Shown: positions 15,836 to 25,513 of the stretch, piece by piece
Position numbering within the stretch: position 1 is the stretch's first letter
Layout of the letters: the number at the start of each line of letters is the position of its first letter
Origin: Lysobacteraceae bacterium
Lineage (GTDB): Bacteria; Pseudomonadota; Gammaproteobacteria; Xanthomonadales; Xanthomonadaceae
DNA length: 64,000 bases
Assembly (NCBI GenBank): GCA_003241895.1
Contig: QBLY01000003.1
Coordinates: 30,201-94,200, forward strand
Reading direction: 5' to 3'
Translations under genes and position numbers: made by a program
Notes under the pieces: model-generated
The model's database searches: none
What the model saw: the letters and a program-made list of their open reading frames with translations, nothing else
Told to the model about the DNA's origin: nothing

Positions 15836-17848
15836 TCAGGGACCCGTCGAAGGAGCCACCCCCCGCGGCATGAAGAAGAACCCGCCACTTTCGTGGCCCG
15901 CGAACCGGATAGGGGCATATTCGGGCACCTGCGGAACCGGTGAATCCATCGCCCCCAAGGCCAGGTAGGTAGACACCTCCCGGAACACGCGCTGCGCCTC
16001 GATCAGGCGATTGTTGTCCTGCAGGACGTTCAGGAAGGCCCGGGCGAAGTAGCTGTGCTGCCCGGTGCCCGTGTCGGGAACCGGCTGCACGCCACCCGAG
16101 GTGAGCGCTGTGCGCGAGCGGCCGTCGGACATGGTCTTCACCCAGCCGGCCCACTTCTCCGGCCCCATCGTGCCGGCGTCGAAGGTGGGCGCCGAAGCGC
16201 GGGTCATGGTGCCCGAGTAGCACGAGTCCGCCACCACCAGCACGTGGCGCGCCGGGATCGTATCCAGGATCTCACTGATCGCGGCGTTGGAGATCCAGGT
16301 CCGCTCGGCGTTCGCCGCGCCGTCGCTCGGAACCCAATAGCCCTTGCCGCTGCCGTCCAGTTCGCCGTGACCGGCGTAGTAGATCAACAGGTTGTCCTCG
16401 GCCTTGAGCTTCTCGCGCATCTCGTTGAGGGCCGTCAGTATTTCCAGGCGACCGCCGTTGAGCACCAGGTTGGTCTGGTAGCCGTAGCGGGACTTGAGCA
16501 TCTGCGCGACGGCATTGGCGTCGTTTGCCGCGCTCTTGAGCGCCGGATAGGCCGGGTCACGGTAGCTGTTGTTGCCGATGACCACGGCGAAGTAGCGCCC
16601 CAGCTTCACGTCGCGCGGCAGGCTGCCGTCACCGGCGGGCCCGCTGGCTGCGGCCGTCGAGGAAGCCGCCTGCGGCAGCAGGGTGAAGGCCAGCTCGGCG
16701 CGCGAGCCCTTGCGGTCCACCGCCGCCACGCTCACCTGGGCACCGCCAGCGGGCACTTCGATCTGCGCGCTGAAGCCGCCGTTGGCATTGATCGGCGCCG
16801 GCTGGCCGTTGACGGTAATGGCGCGGACCAACTGCGGGGAAGTCACCCGCCCGACCACCTGGCGCATCCCGGGACCCCCGCGATAAACGGCCGTGTTGCG
16901 GCCGCCGCGCGTGGCGACGAACACCGGGTCCAGGATTTCCATCATCGGCGCTGCGGCATAGGCGCCGCCGGCAACGCCCGCGCTACCCGCGCGCTGCTCC
17001 AGCGAGGCCAGCTGGGTGCGCTGGCTGTTGATCTGCTCTTCCTGGGCCAGCAGCTGGTTCTCGAGCAGCTTGGTCAGGTCGTCGTCCTGCTGGCGGCGGG
17101 CCTGGGCCAGCTTTTCCTGGGTGGACGAAAGCTCGCGCCGGGCGGCCTCCAGGGCGCCGCGCCGCTCCTGCAGTTCGCGCTGGAGCTTCTGCACCTGTTC
17201 GCGCAACTGGGCCGACTCCACTTCGCCTTCCTGCACCTGCTGCTGCAGGCCGGTTATTTTTTCGTCGCGCGCGCTGATCTGCACCTGCACCGCCGATGCG
17301 TAAAGCAGTTCGTCCTGGATGCCGGAAGCTTCGCGATACAGATTCAGCGCCGCCGCCTGGTCCTGCGCCACGCCCAGCCCCATCTCATACAAATAGCCCA
17401 GGTTGATCTTGGCGCGACCGTATCCCTGGTCGGCGGCCTTCTTGAACCACTGGAACGCCATGCCGTAATCGGGCTCGGTGCCCAGCCCCTTGGAATAGAT
17501 CTCGCCGACATTGTTCTGCGCCTCGGCGCTGCCGCCCATGGCGCCTTCCAACCACACCTTGAGCGCGGTCTGGTAGTTGGCGCGGTCGTGCGCGACGTAC
17601 TCGCCGCCGCGGATCTCGCAGTCGGCCTGGGTGGTGCGTACCGGACGGCGGGCGCTGAGGAAGGTGGCCTGGCGACCGAGCTTGCGGATCTGCCCGGGCA
17701 ACAGGCAGTCCACCACCATCAGGTCTTCGGCATTTCGAACGGCGGCCTGGGCCGGCTGGGCCGGCCAACCGACGACAATTGCGAGCACGCAAGAAGAAGC
17801 TATAACGGACAGTCGGGATTGATCCGGACACGCACTGCGCAAAGTCAT
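15836..17848 (-). CDS. Secreted Sel1-repeat, coiled-coil, caspase-like (C14) protein
   Basis: A 670-residue exported protein with an unusual domain stack. Residues 1-35 are a signal peptide ending AQA. Residues about 85-165 are Sel1/TPR-like repeats (AEAQNNVGEIYSKGLG, AKINLGYLYEMGLGV). Residues about 195-290 are a long coiled coil. Residues about 300-390 look like an Ig-like or carboxypeptidase-regulatory sandwich. Residues about 415-650 are a caspase/metacaspase p20-like domain with His494 (YYAGHGE) and Cys543 (DSCYSG). The catalytic dyad is intact. The ATG at 17848 has AAGGAG 7 bases upstream. It is divergent from the autotransporter gene across a 108-base shared promoter region. Confidence 0.88.
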   Translation of the reverse strand: MTLRSACPDQSRLSVIASSCVLAIVVGWPAQPAQAAVRNAEDLMVVDCLLPGQIRKLGRQATFLSARRPVRTTQADCEIRGGEYVAHDRANYQTALKVWLEGAMGGSAEAQNNVGEIYSKGLGTEPDYGMAFQWFKKAADQGYGRAKINLGYLYEMGLGVAQDQAAALNLYREASGIQDELLYASAVQVQISARDEKITGLQQQVQEGEVESAQLREQVQKLQRELQERRGALEAARRELSSTQEKLAQARRQQDDDLTKLLENQLLAQEEQINSQRTQLASLEQRAGSAGVAGGAYAAAPMMEILDPVFVATRGGRNTAVYRGGPGMRQVVGRVTSPQLVRAITVNGQPAPINANGGFSAQIEVPAGGAQVSVAAVDRKGSRAELAFTLLPQAASSTAAASGPAGDGSLPRDVKLGRYFAVVIGNNSYRDPAYPALKSAANDANAVAQMLKSRYGYQTNLVLNGGRLEILTALNEMREKLKAEDNLLIYYAGHGELDGSGKGYWVPSDGAANAERTWISNAAISEILDTIPARHVLVVADSCYSGTMTRASAPTFDAGTMGPEKWAGWVKTMSDGRSRTALTSGGVQPVPDTGTGQHSYFARAFLNVLQDNNRLIEAQRVFREVSTYLALGAMDSPVPQVPEYAPIRFAGHESGGFFFMPRGVAPSTGP

Positions 17849-17956
17849 GACATGGCTCCTTTTGGAAGCTATGCGGCCCGCGCCAAGGCCATTGTAGCGG
17901 CGCGCCAGCCGCATATACTCGTGCCGGAGTTATAGCCGTAAACCTGGGGAAAAGCG

Positions 17957-20900
17957 ATGGACATCATGGACACTGCGGCAAGCGGCCGACGGGCGGTTCA
18001 CGCCGTGTCGAACAGGTTCGTTCAAGCAGCGGCGCTGTTGCTCCTCGCGATCATCGGCCTGGGCTGGAGCAGCCAGTCGCAGGCACAGTCCTGCAACTTC
18101 GTGCAGATCGGCGCGACGTCGGCGATCAATCTTTCGGGAACCTCGGTCAGCTTCACGCTCGCAGCCCAATCCGCCTGCTCGCCCACCATCAATGTGGCGA
18201 TCGCCGTTACCGCCGACGCCACGGGCGGCGCCACGGTGCAGGCCCCCGCCAACCCCACGATCGCCATCAACACGCCCTACGTATTCACCGTCAACCTGGG
18301 CCCCACGCCCGGCGGCACCGGCACCGTCACGGCCACCTGCCTGAGCGGCGGCTGCACCGGCAACGTGCTGTCGTACACCTTCCGCACCAACAACCAGTAC
18401 TCGTACACCGCGGCCACGCCGACGCTGGTGACCAACCAGATCACGCCAGTCACGCTGACCACGAATTTCCTGTTCAACGGCGCACCGGGCACGCTGGGAA
18501 CCAATTTCTTCAACAACACAACGTCCACGGTGATCGGCAGCGGGACCCCCAATGCCGCCGGTAGCGCCAGTGCCACCTTCAGTTCCACCGTGGTGAACAC
18601 CTATGCGATCACGGGCGGCATCAACTGCCCGGTGCTGTTCTTCCTCGAGGGCTGTCCGCCGCCGCCGGCCAACTTCACCGTGCAGGTGGAAGCGGTGTCT
18701 CTCACGGCCATCACGCCGCTCGCGCCGACGATCACTTCCGGCACGCCGCTGACGATGCGGGCCCGCTATGGCAGCTTGAGCATTCCCGCGCCAAACGGCA
18801 CCAACATCACCTGGTCCATCGCCGCGCAGCCACAGGGCGGGGACGGCGCCGTGACCGGCAGTCCGGTCGCCGGCGGCGGCGGCCAAAGCACCGCGATATT
18901 CACCGCCACCGTGCCCGGCACCTACACCGTGTTCGCCAACAGCGGCTGCACCTTCTGCGCGCCGGGCAGCCGGACGTTCACCGTCACCGTCAACGCCTTC
19001 CCCTACGTGCTGTTTGCCGTCAGCCCCAATCCGCTGGCAGGTACCCCTGGCGTCGGGGTGCCTGTGACGGTGCGGCTGGAACAGGGCGGCGCGCCTGTTG
19101 CCGGAGCCACGGTGCTGTGGAGCGCCAGCGCGCCCTTCGCGCCGGCCAGCACCACAAGCATCACCGACGCGGCCGCGGGTGAAGCCTCCGCCACGTTCAC
19201 CGCGTCCACCTTCGGAAACTTCACCAACGCCATCGTCGCCTCGGTGGACATCGACGGCATTCCCGCCACCGGCGACGAAGCCAGCCTCAGCTTCGACGCC
19301 AACATCGCCTTCGTTGCGAGCCTGGCCATCGCCGGCGGCAACAGCCAGAACGCACTGGTGGGCGCGGCTTTTGCCAATCCACTGCAGGTGAACGCACAGA
19401 ACAGCGGCGTTCCCGGTGCCGGCATCACCATCAACTGGGCCGTCACCGCGGGCAGTGCGACGCTGTCAGCGCCCACCAGCGTCACCGACGCCGCGGGCAA
19501 TGCGGCCATCGCCGCAACCGCCGGCGCCACGGCCGGTCCGGTGACCGTCACCGGCACACGCCAGGACGATCCCGCGGCCACCGTCAGCTTCACACTGGGC
19601 GTGGATGCGCTGGGAGCACTGGCCATCATCGACGGCGACGGGCAACTGCTGGTCGCCGGCTCGGCCTCCGCGCCGATGCGGGTCGAACTGACCAATGCCG
19701 CCGGTTCGCCGGTGGCGGGCGCCGTGGTGGCCTGGGCCACCACCAGCGGCACGCTCGCCAGCGCCACCAGCACCACGGATGCGACGGGCCGGGCCAGCAA
19801 CACCGTCACCATCACGGCGGCCGGCGCGGTGCAGGTGACCGCCAGTTCACCGCTTGCCGCGGCGCCGGCGCAATTCGGCCTCAACGGCGCGCTGGCCGGC
19901 CTGGGCGGACTGAGTGAAACCGAGAGCGAGGTGGCGAAGGCCATCGACTCGGCCTGCCCCGCACTCGCCAACCTGCCCACGCGAACCGCTGGCCAACAGG
20001 ACTTGCTGCAGCGCTGCCGGGACCTGATCGGTGCAGCGGGCATCGACCCGAACGCCACCATCCTTGCGCTGGACCAGCTGATGGCGGACGTGGCGCTGAC
20101 CCAGGCGAACGCCGCCTTCAGCGCCGCTCAATCGCAGTTCATCAACCTCAAGACGCGTATCGCCGCGCTGCGAAGCGGCACCGGCGGCACCGATTTCGGC
20201 GGCCTGGCGATCAACACCTCCATGGGCCCGGTGTCGCTGGGCATGCTGGGCAGCGCGTTCAGCAACAGCGCCGCGGAAACAGGCACCGAGATCGGCACCG
20301 ACTTCAGCCGCTGGGGCTTCTTCGCCGCCGGCACCATCGGCCGCGGCGAAGCCGATGCCGGCTCGGTCAACCCGGCCTACGACTACGACATCGAAGGCGT
20401 CACCGCGGGCGTGGACTATCGCAAGAGCGACAAGTGGATCATCGGCGGCTCGTTCGGCTACACCCGGCAGGACACCCAGCTGCCGGGCGACCGCGGCGGC
20501 CTGGATACCACCGGCTGGAGCCTCTCCGCCTACACCACGTTCTACCAGGCCGACAGCTGGTACATGGACGGCGTGCTGACCTACGGCCAGAACGACTACG
20601 AGCTGCTGCGCCAGATCAGCTACACGCTGCCGCTGGCCGGCGGCGGCACCACCAGCATCAACCAGCGGGCGCAGGCGGACTCCAGCGGTGACCTGCTGTC
20701 CACGGCATTCACCGTGGGCCGCGATTTCAACGTCGGCGGCTTCGGCATCGGTCCCTACGCCCGCGTGCTGTACACGCGCCTGGGTTTCGATGCCATCAGC
20801 GAGGAGCTGCTGCCTGGCATCGCCGGCAGCGGCCTGGGACTGCGTATCGAGAACCGCGACGTCACCTCGCTGGCCAGCGTGCTGGGCACGAAGTTCACCT

Positions 20901-21190
20901 ACACCCACAGCGCCGGCTGGGGCGTGCTGATGCCGCACCTGCAGCTGGAATGGGAGCATGAGTTCAAGGACGATCCGCAGGCGATCGAGGCGCGTTTCAT
21001 CAACGACCCCGCCGGCAGCGCGATGCTGGTGCGCGGCGACCCGCTGGACACCGACTACTTCCGGCTCGGCCTGGGCCTGTCGATGGTGCTCACGCGGGGC
21101 CGCTCCGGGTTCATGTACTACGAGCGCCTGGCCGGGATGAACGGCATGTCGCAGTACAACCTGGCGATCGGCTTCCGGATGGAGTTCTAA
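17957..21190 (+). CDS. Autotransporter with Big-1-type Ig repeats
   Basis: A 1077-residue type V secreted protein. An extended signal peptide (about residues 1-44, ending SQAQ) leads into a Thr/Ala/Gly-rich beta-strand passenger. Three Big-1-like repeats are clear, starting near residues 349, 455 and 554; each carries a GAxVxW core and a TDAxGxAxxT exit strand. A helical linker follows at about 650-740. Residues about 745-1077 form the autotransporter beta barrel, ending in the outer-membrane signature Phe (LAIGFRMEF). The passenger resembles intimin/invasin-type stalks, but here the barrel is C-terminal. Likely role: surface adhesin or stalk. It is divergent from the caspase-like gene. Confidence 0.85.
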   Translation: MDIMDTAASGRRAVHAVSNRFVQAAALLLLAIIGLGWSSQSQAQSCNFVQIGATSAINLSGTSVSFTLAAQSACSPTINVAIAVTADATGGATVQAPANPTIAINTPYVFTVNLGPTPGGTGTVTATCLSGGCTGNVLSYTFRTNNQYSYTAATPTLVTNQITPVTLTTNFLFNGAPGTLGTNFFNNTTSTVIGSGTPNAAGSASATFSSTVVNTYAITGGINCPVLFFLEGCPPPPANFTVQVEAVSLTAITPLAPTITSGTPLTMRARYGSLSIPAPNGTNITWSIAAQPQGGDGAVTGSPVAGGGGQSTAIFTATVPGTYTVFANSGCTFCAPGSRTFTVTVNAFPYVLFAVSPNPLAGTPGVGVPVTVRLEQGGAPVAGATVLWSASAPFAPASTTSITDAAAGEASATFTASTFGNFTNAIVASVDIDGIPATGDEASLSFDANIAFVASLAIAGGNSQNALVGAAFANPLQVNAQNSGVPGAGITINWAVTAGSATLSAPTSVTDAAGNAAIAATAGATAGPVTVTGTRQDDPAATVSFTLGVDALGALAIIDGDGQLLVAGSASAPMRVELTNAAGSPVAGAVVAWATTSGTLASATSTTDATGRASNTVTITAAGAVQVTASSPLAAAPAQFGLNGALAGLGGLSETESEVAKAIDSACPALANLPTRTAGQQDLLQRCRDLIGAAGIDPNATILALDQLMADVALTQANAAFSAAQSQFINLKTRIAALRSGTGGTDFGGLAINTSMGPVSLGMLGSAFSNSAAETGTEIGTDFSRWGFFAAGTIGRGEADAGSVNPAYDYDIEGVTAGVDYRKSDKWIIGGSFGYTRQDTQLPGDRGGLDTTGWSLSAYTTFYQADSWYMDGVLTYGQNDYELLRQISYTLPLAGGGTTSINQRAQADSSGDLLSTAFTVGRDFNVGGFGIGPYARVLYTRLGFDAISEELLPGIAGSGLGLRIENRDVTSLASVLGTKFTYTHSAGWGVLMPHLQLEWEHEFKDDPQAIEARFINDPAGSAMLVRGDPLDTDYFRLGLGLSMVLTRGRSGFMYYERLAGMNGMSQYNLAIGFRMEF

Positions 21191-21330
21191 GCTGCGCGCC
21201 TGCCCGCCACCGCTCGTCGCCGCCGGCCGGCCATGCACGCGCCGACCGGTTGCGGCGCGGGCGCGGGCCCACGCATGATGTGCCCCATGGCCAAGCCCTC
21301 CCAGACGCCCCTGCCCTCCGGGCCCCGCGC

Positions 21331-22032
21331 ATGATCGAATTCGGTCACCTCAGCCACGTCGGCCTGCGGCGCGAGCTCAACGAGGACACCTATTACGGCG
21401 ACGCCGAGCTGGGACTGTGGCTGGTGGCCGACGGCATGGGCGGCCACGAGTTCGGCGAAGTCGCCAGCGCGCTGGCGCGCGACGCCGTGGTGCGCGAGGT
21501 GCGCGGCGGGCGTACGTTGGCCGAGGCCATCCGCCGCGCCGACGAGGACATCATCAAGCACAGCCGCCAGCGCGCCGAAAGCCTGCCGATGGGCACCACC
21601 ATGGTGGCGCTTCGCATCATCGACAATCGCTTCGAGCTGGCCTGGGTCGGCGACAGCCGCGCCTATCTTTGGAATGGCCAGCTGCGCCAACTCTCGTCCG
21701 ACCACAGCTACGTGCAGGAACTGATCGACCAGGGCGCCATCACGGCCGAACAGGCGCGCGCCCATCCGCATCGCAACGTGGTCACCCAGGCGCTGGGCGT
21801 CACCGACCCGCAAAGCCTGAAGGTGGAGGCGATATCGGGCGAACTGCGCCCTGGGCAGCAGCTGCTGCTTTGCAGCGACGGGCTGACCGAGGAAGTGGAC
21901 GACGCCGGCATTGCCGCACTGCTCGCCAAACCCGACCTGTCGGCCCAGGAATGCGTGGACCACCTGGTGTCGGCGGCGCTGGACGGCGGCGGGTCCGACA
22001 ACGTCACCGTCATCGTGCTGCGTCGCGCCTGA
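21331..22032 (+). CDS. PP2C-family protein serine/threonine phosphatase
   Basis: A 233-residue metal-dependent PPM phosphatase covering the bare catalytic domain. Motifs in order: RRELNEDTYYGD (metal Asp19), VADGMGGHEFGE (Asp34), GTTMVA, VGDSRAYLW, CSDGLTEEV and GGSDNVTVIV. It would reverse Ser/Thr phosphorylation in the cytoplasm. It ends 6 bases from the convergent Ser/Thr kinase gene, the obvious partner, although the two are on opposite strands. The frame is open upstream, but the ATG at 21331 fits the family start. Confidence 0.93.
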   Translation: MIEFGHLSHVGLRRELNEDTYYGDAELGLWLVADGMGGHEFGEVASALARDAVVREVRGGRTLAEAIRRADEDIIKHSRQRAESLPMGTTMVALRIIDNRFELAWVGDSRAYLWNGQLRQLSSDHSYVQELIDQGAITAEQARAHPHRNVVTQALGVTDPQSLKVEAISGELRPGQQLLLCSDGLTEEVDDAGIAALLAKPDLSAQECVDHLVSAALDGGGSDNVTVIVLRRA

Positions 22033-22038
22033 TCGAAC

Positions 22039-23559
22039 TCAGTTGGCCGCGGGCGCCGGCGGCAGCACCGGCGATCCACCGTCTTCGCCCTGGATGGCGG
22101 CGTCCTGCATCAGGCGCAGGTAGGGATCTTCGCTGTCCACCGCCATCCCCGCCCGCACGATGACGCCGCACTGCACCCAGCGCTCGGCGGCGCAGGCCTT
22201 GTAGGCGAAACCGCGATAGAAGGCCACGATGCCTGCGACGCCGGCGCGGGCGCGGGCATTCTCCGGATCCAGCGCCAGCACCCGGCGGTAGTAGCCCAGC
22301 GCGCTGTCGTCGTCGGGCATCGTGAGTTTTCGGCTCGGCTCCACTGTGGTTCCGTATTCGAACAGCTGGTCGGCGGCATTGAGCAGGCGCTCGAGTTCGC
22401 CCCGGTCCGGCGCATCCACCGGCTGGGGCAGCTCGAAGCCGGCCGGCACCGGGCCGGTATCGGCGGGATCCACGACCGCTGGGGGGATGGCTGGCGTGGT
22501 GGTGCTGGCAACCCCGCCCTCCGGCACTGCAGCGGGCGTCAGCAGCCACCAGCCGGCCAAGGCGGCTACGAACAACAGCACCGAGCCCACTACCGGCCAG
22601 AACCACACCGGCCGGCCCTTGCGGCGCTGCATGCTGATGCGCGTGCGCTGCTGCGTGGCGGCCCCCGACGCGATGCGCGAGCCGCTGCCCGGCTTGCGGG
22701 TGTTGGTTTCCTGCAGCACGGCCCCCTGCGGCGCGGTTGCCAGCAGTTGGTGCAGCGCGTCCACGAAGGCGGCGCCGGTCTTGTAGCGCTGATCGGCCTG
22801 TTTGGCCATCAGCCCAGACACCAGCGGCTGCAGCCACACGTAGGGCTCGGGCAACTCGGGCACCGGATGGGTGACGTGCATCAGCGCCACCGTGAACGGG
22901 TCGCCCGCCTGGTAGGGCGGCACACCCACCAGCAGTTCGTACAGCACCGTCCCCAGGCTGTAGAGGTCGGATCGACCGTCCACCGGTTCACCGCGCGCCT
23001 GTTCCGGGCTCATGTAGTCGGGCGTGCCGATGGAGGCACCGGCCACCGTGGAGCTGTTGCTGCCGTCCATGGCCTTGGCGATGCCGAAGTCGGCCAGCAC
23101 CACCCGGCCGTCGGCGCGGAACAGCACGTTGCCTGGCTTCACGTCGCGATGCACGAAGCCCTTGGAATGGGCGAAATCCAGGCCCTGGGCGATGTCGGTG
23201 GCGATGTCGAGGATCTGGGCGACGCTCAAGCCGCCGTCCGTGACTTTTTCCTTGAGCGTGCCGCCGGGGATGTACTCCGCGGCAAGGTAATACACGCCCT
23301 TGTGGCTGCCGATGTCGTACACCGTCACCAGGTTGGGGTGCTGGAGCTTGGCGGTGATCTTGCCCTCGACCACGAACCGGCTGGCGAACTCGGCGTTGGC
23401 CGCCAGCACCGGCGACATCACCTTCAGGGCGACCTCGCGGTCCAGCGACTCCTGCACCGCCAGGAACACCGAGGCCATGCCGCCCTCGCCGATGGGCCGC
23501 AGGATGCGGTAGCCGGGGATGTTGATGTCGACCGAGGTGAGCAGGACGGTGGCGTTCAA
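22039..23559 (-). CDS. Membrane-anchored PknB-type serine/threonine protein kinase
   Basis: A 506-residue Hanks-type kinase. Residues 17-275 are the catalytic domain: GEGGMASV glycine loop, Lys46 (VALKV), catalytic HRDVKPGN (Asp139, Lys141, Asn144), DFG Asp157, and GTPDYMSPEQ activation/P+1 loop. A basic stretch leads to one transmembrane helix (about 318-340). The outer part contains a TPR-like region (ALGYYRRVLALDPENARARAG) and no PASTA repeats. All catalytic residues are present, so it should be active. It is convergent with the PP2C gene. Confidence 0.93.
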   Translation of the reverse strand: MNATVLLTSVDINIPGYRILRPIGEGGMASVFLAVQESLDREVALKVMSPVLAANAEFASRFVVEGKITAKLQHPNLVTVYDIGSHKGVYYLAAEYIPGGTLKEKVTDGGLSVAQILDIATDIAQGLDFAHSKGFVHRDVKPGNVLFRADGRVVLADFGIAKAMDGSNSSTVAGASIGTPDYMSPEQARGEPVDGRSDLYSLGTVLYELLVGVPPYQAGDPFTVALMHVTHPVPELPEPYVWLQPLVSGLMAKQADQRYKTGAAFVDALHQLLATAPQGAVLQETNTRKPGSGSRIASGAATQQRTRISMQRRKGRPVWFWPVVGSVLLFVAALAGWWLLTPAAVPEGGVASTTTPAIPPAVVDPADTGPVPAGFELPQPVDAPDRGELERLLNAADQLFEYGTTVEPSRKLTMPDDDSALGYYRRVLALDPENARARAGVAGIVAFYRGFAYKACAAERWVQCGVIVRAGMAVDSEDPYLRLMQDAAIQGEDGGSPVLPPAPAAN

Positions 23560-23606
23560 TGCAACCTCGTTGCCGATGACCGGGACCGATTATCCACAAA
23601 CGCCGC

Positions 23607-24311
23607 TCACCGTGTGGGTTCTGGCCAGAGGCGCTTGCCGGACTTGGACGCCATCTTGGCGATCCGCGCCTCGTGCGCCGCCAGCTCGGCGTCGCTGGCG
23701 CGCAGCACGCGGCGCGCACCGGCCAGCGACACCGGCAAGTCGACGGACGCGGCCTTGCCCGGCTCGGCCGACGGCGACAGGCCCAGGTCGCCCTGGCCCG
23801 CGGTCAGCCCCAGGTAAACCTCGGCCAGCAGTTCGGCGTCCAGCAGCGCGCCGTGAAGCTTGCGGTGGCCGTTGTCCACGCCCAGCCGCTTGCAAAGGGC
23901 GTCGAGCGAATTGCGCTGGCCGGGGAAGCGCTCGCGCGCCATCTTCAGGGTGTCGAGCACGCTGGAATGATGCTCCAGCCGCCCGTAGTGCGTGCCGGCC
24001 AGCGACAGCTCGTGGTTGAGGAAGCCGACGTCGAAGCTGGCGTTGTGGATGATCAGCTCGGCGCCGCGGATGAAGTCCAGCAGTTCGTCGAGCACGGCCT
24101 CGAAGCGCGGCTTATCGAGCAGGAAGTCCAGGCTCAGGCCGGTGACTTCCTGCGCGCCGGGCTCCATCTCGCGGCCCGGATTGAAGTAGCGCTGGAACCG
24201 GCGCCCGGTGGGACGGCGCTCGATCAGTTCGATGCAGCCCACTTCAACGATGCGGTTGCCTTTTTCCCAGGAAAGCCCGGTGGTTTCGGTGTCGAGTACG
24301 ATCTGGCGCAT
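23607..24311 (-). CDS. dnaQ: DNA polymerase III epsilon subunit (proofreading 3'-5' exonuclease)
   Basis: A 234-residue DEDDh exonuclease. Exo I is LDTETTGL, Exo II is IIHNASFDVGFL, and Exo III carries His and Asp in RKLHGALLDAELLAEVY. The C-terminal about 50 residues form the alpha-binding tail. It provides proofreading in the core polymerase. It starts 8 bases downstream of rnhA in the same direction, whereas E. coli has rnhA and dnaQ divergent. Confidence 0.95.
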   Translation of the reverse strand: MRQIVLDTETTGLSWEKGNRIVEVGCIELIERRPTGRRFQRYFNPGREMEPGAQEVTGLSLDFLLDKPRFEAVLDELLDFIRGAELIIHNASFDVGFLNHELSLAGTHYGRLEHHSSVLDTLKMARERFPGQRNSLDALCKRLGVDNGHRKLHGALLDAELLAEVYLGLTAGQGDLGLSPSAEPGKAASVDLPVSLAGARRVLRASDAELAAHEARIAKMASKSGKRLWPEPTR

Positions 24312-24319
24312 GTGCGGGC

Positions 24320-24757
24320 TCAGCTCCTGAATTTTTCGGCTTCGGCGCGGGCCAGCTTGTCCACGCGCTCGTTCTCGACGTGGCCGGCATGGCCTTTCAC
24401 CCACTTCCACTTGACCGCGTGCGGCGCGGCGGCCAGCTGCAGCCGTTCCCACAGGTCCTTGTTTTTCACCGGGTCGCCACCGGCGGTCTTCCAGCCGCGG
24501 CGGATCCAGTTGGGCAACCATTCGCCGATGCCCTTCTGCACGTACTGCGAGTCGGTGGACAGGACCACCTCGCAGGGCGAGTTCAAGGCCTCCAGCGCCA
24601 TGATCGCGGCCAACAGCTCCATGCGGTTGTTGGTGGTCTGGGCCTCGCCGCCCGCCAGCTCGCGCTCGCGGCCGTCGTGCATCAGCAGGGCGGCCCAGCC
24701 GCCCGGGCCGGGATTGCCCAGGCAGGCGCCATCGGTGTGGATATCAACAGCTTTCAT
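24320..24757 (-). CDS. rnhA: Ribonuclease HI
   Basis: A 145-residue RNase HI. Conserved acidic residues are in [27 protein letters not shown] and STDSQYV, with the later DKLAR and the His-containing [10 protein letters not shown] loop. It degrades RNA in RNA-DNA hybrids. The start at 24757 is preferred over 24769 because GGAAG precedes it at good spacing. It is upstream of dnaQ. Confidence 0.96.
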   Translation of the reverse strand: MKAVDIHTDGACLGNPGPGGWAALLMHDGRERELAGGEAQTTNNRMELLAAIMALEALNSPCEVVLSTDSQYVQKGIGEWLPNWIRRGWKTAGGDPVKNKDLWERLQLAAAPHAVKWKWVKGHAGHVENERVDKLARAEAEKFRS

Positions 24758-24780
24758 CGTCGCTTCCATGCAAGTGGACG

Positions 24781-25473
24781 TTACCCGGCGCTCATGCCGG
24801 GGCGGAACATCACGGCCGGTGCGCTGGCGCGCAGCGGGGTCACACCCGGATCGCGGCGGCGGGCCACCACCAGGCTGGCCATGCGCAGCCTTGCGGCCAG
24901 GCCGCCGCCGGACGGCGGATCCAGGTCGGTGTCCTTCGCGGCCGACCAGATCGGCCCGAGGTAGCGCCGGCGCTGTACTTCCAGCCCGGACCCACGCACC
25001 TGGCCCGCGAACAGCTCCGGGTCGAATCCCCGAAGGCCCTTGAACGCCCAGCGCAGCCGCGACGGCGCCCAGGGGTTGAGCGTGAGCAGCAGGGCCGTGC
25101 CTTCGGGCTTGAGCACCCTCGCCACTTCCGCCATCAGCGCCTGCGGGTCGGGCGAACTCTCGAAAACGAACAGCGCGTAGACCAGCGCCAGGCTGCTGCT
25201 GGCAAACGGCAGCCGGGCGTCTTCGCAGGCCAGGGCGCCGGTGAATGCACCGCCCTGCCGCTGCAGGCTGACGACGCCCGCCAGCAGGTTGCCCGGCAGC
25301 CCCGGATCCAGCGCCGCGGCCGGCCGCAGGTACAGGCCGCTGTGGCCGAATACGCGGCCCAGTTCGGGCGCGGCCTGGCGCTGGACCTCGCGCACCAGGC
25401 GCAGGGCCACTTCGCGGCCGAACCAGGCGTCGGGGTCGGGATCAGGTTGACGTCGGGCGTGAGCCGGGGGCAT
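24781..25473 (-). CDS. YafS-like SAM-dependent methyltransferase
   Basis: A 230-residue class I methyltransferase-like protein. It has an acidic-loop segment ([27 protein letters not shown]) followed by [19 protein letters not shown], the usual motif IV and post-motif region. The glycine-rich motif I is poorly kept, as in the YafS group. Its place between rnhA/dnaQ and gloB is the same as E. coli yafS. Substrate unknown. Its start overlaps the longest gloB reading frame head to head, so one of the two starts is probably further in. Confidence 0.8.
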   Translation of the reverse strand: MPPAHARRQPDPDPDAWFGREVALRLVREVQRQAAPELGRVFGHSGLYLRPAAALDPGLPGNLLAGVVSLQRQGGAFTGALACEDARLPFASSSLALVYALFVFESSPDPQALMAEVARVLKPEGTALLLTLNPWAPSRLRWAFKGLRGFDPELFAGQVRGSGLEVQRRRYLGPIWSAAKDTDLDPPSGGGLAARLRMASLVVARRRDPGVTPLRASAPAVMFRPGMSAG

Positions 25474-25513
25474 GGTCGCGATTCTGCGTCAAAAGCGCGC
25501 CCCAGGTCATCCC

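Noticed and set aside
16055..17935. A 626-codon plus-strand frame opposite the caspase-like gene
   Set aside because: Antisense shadow with no signal peptide or domain, while the minus strand has SD, signal peptide and intact catalytic residues.
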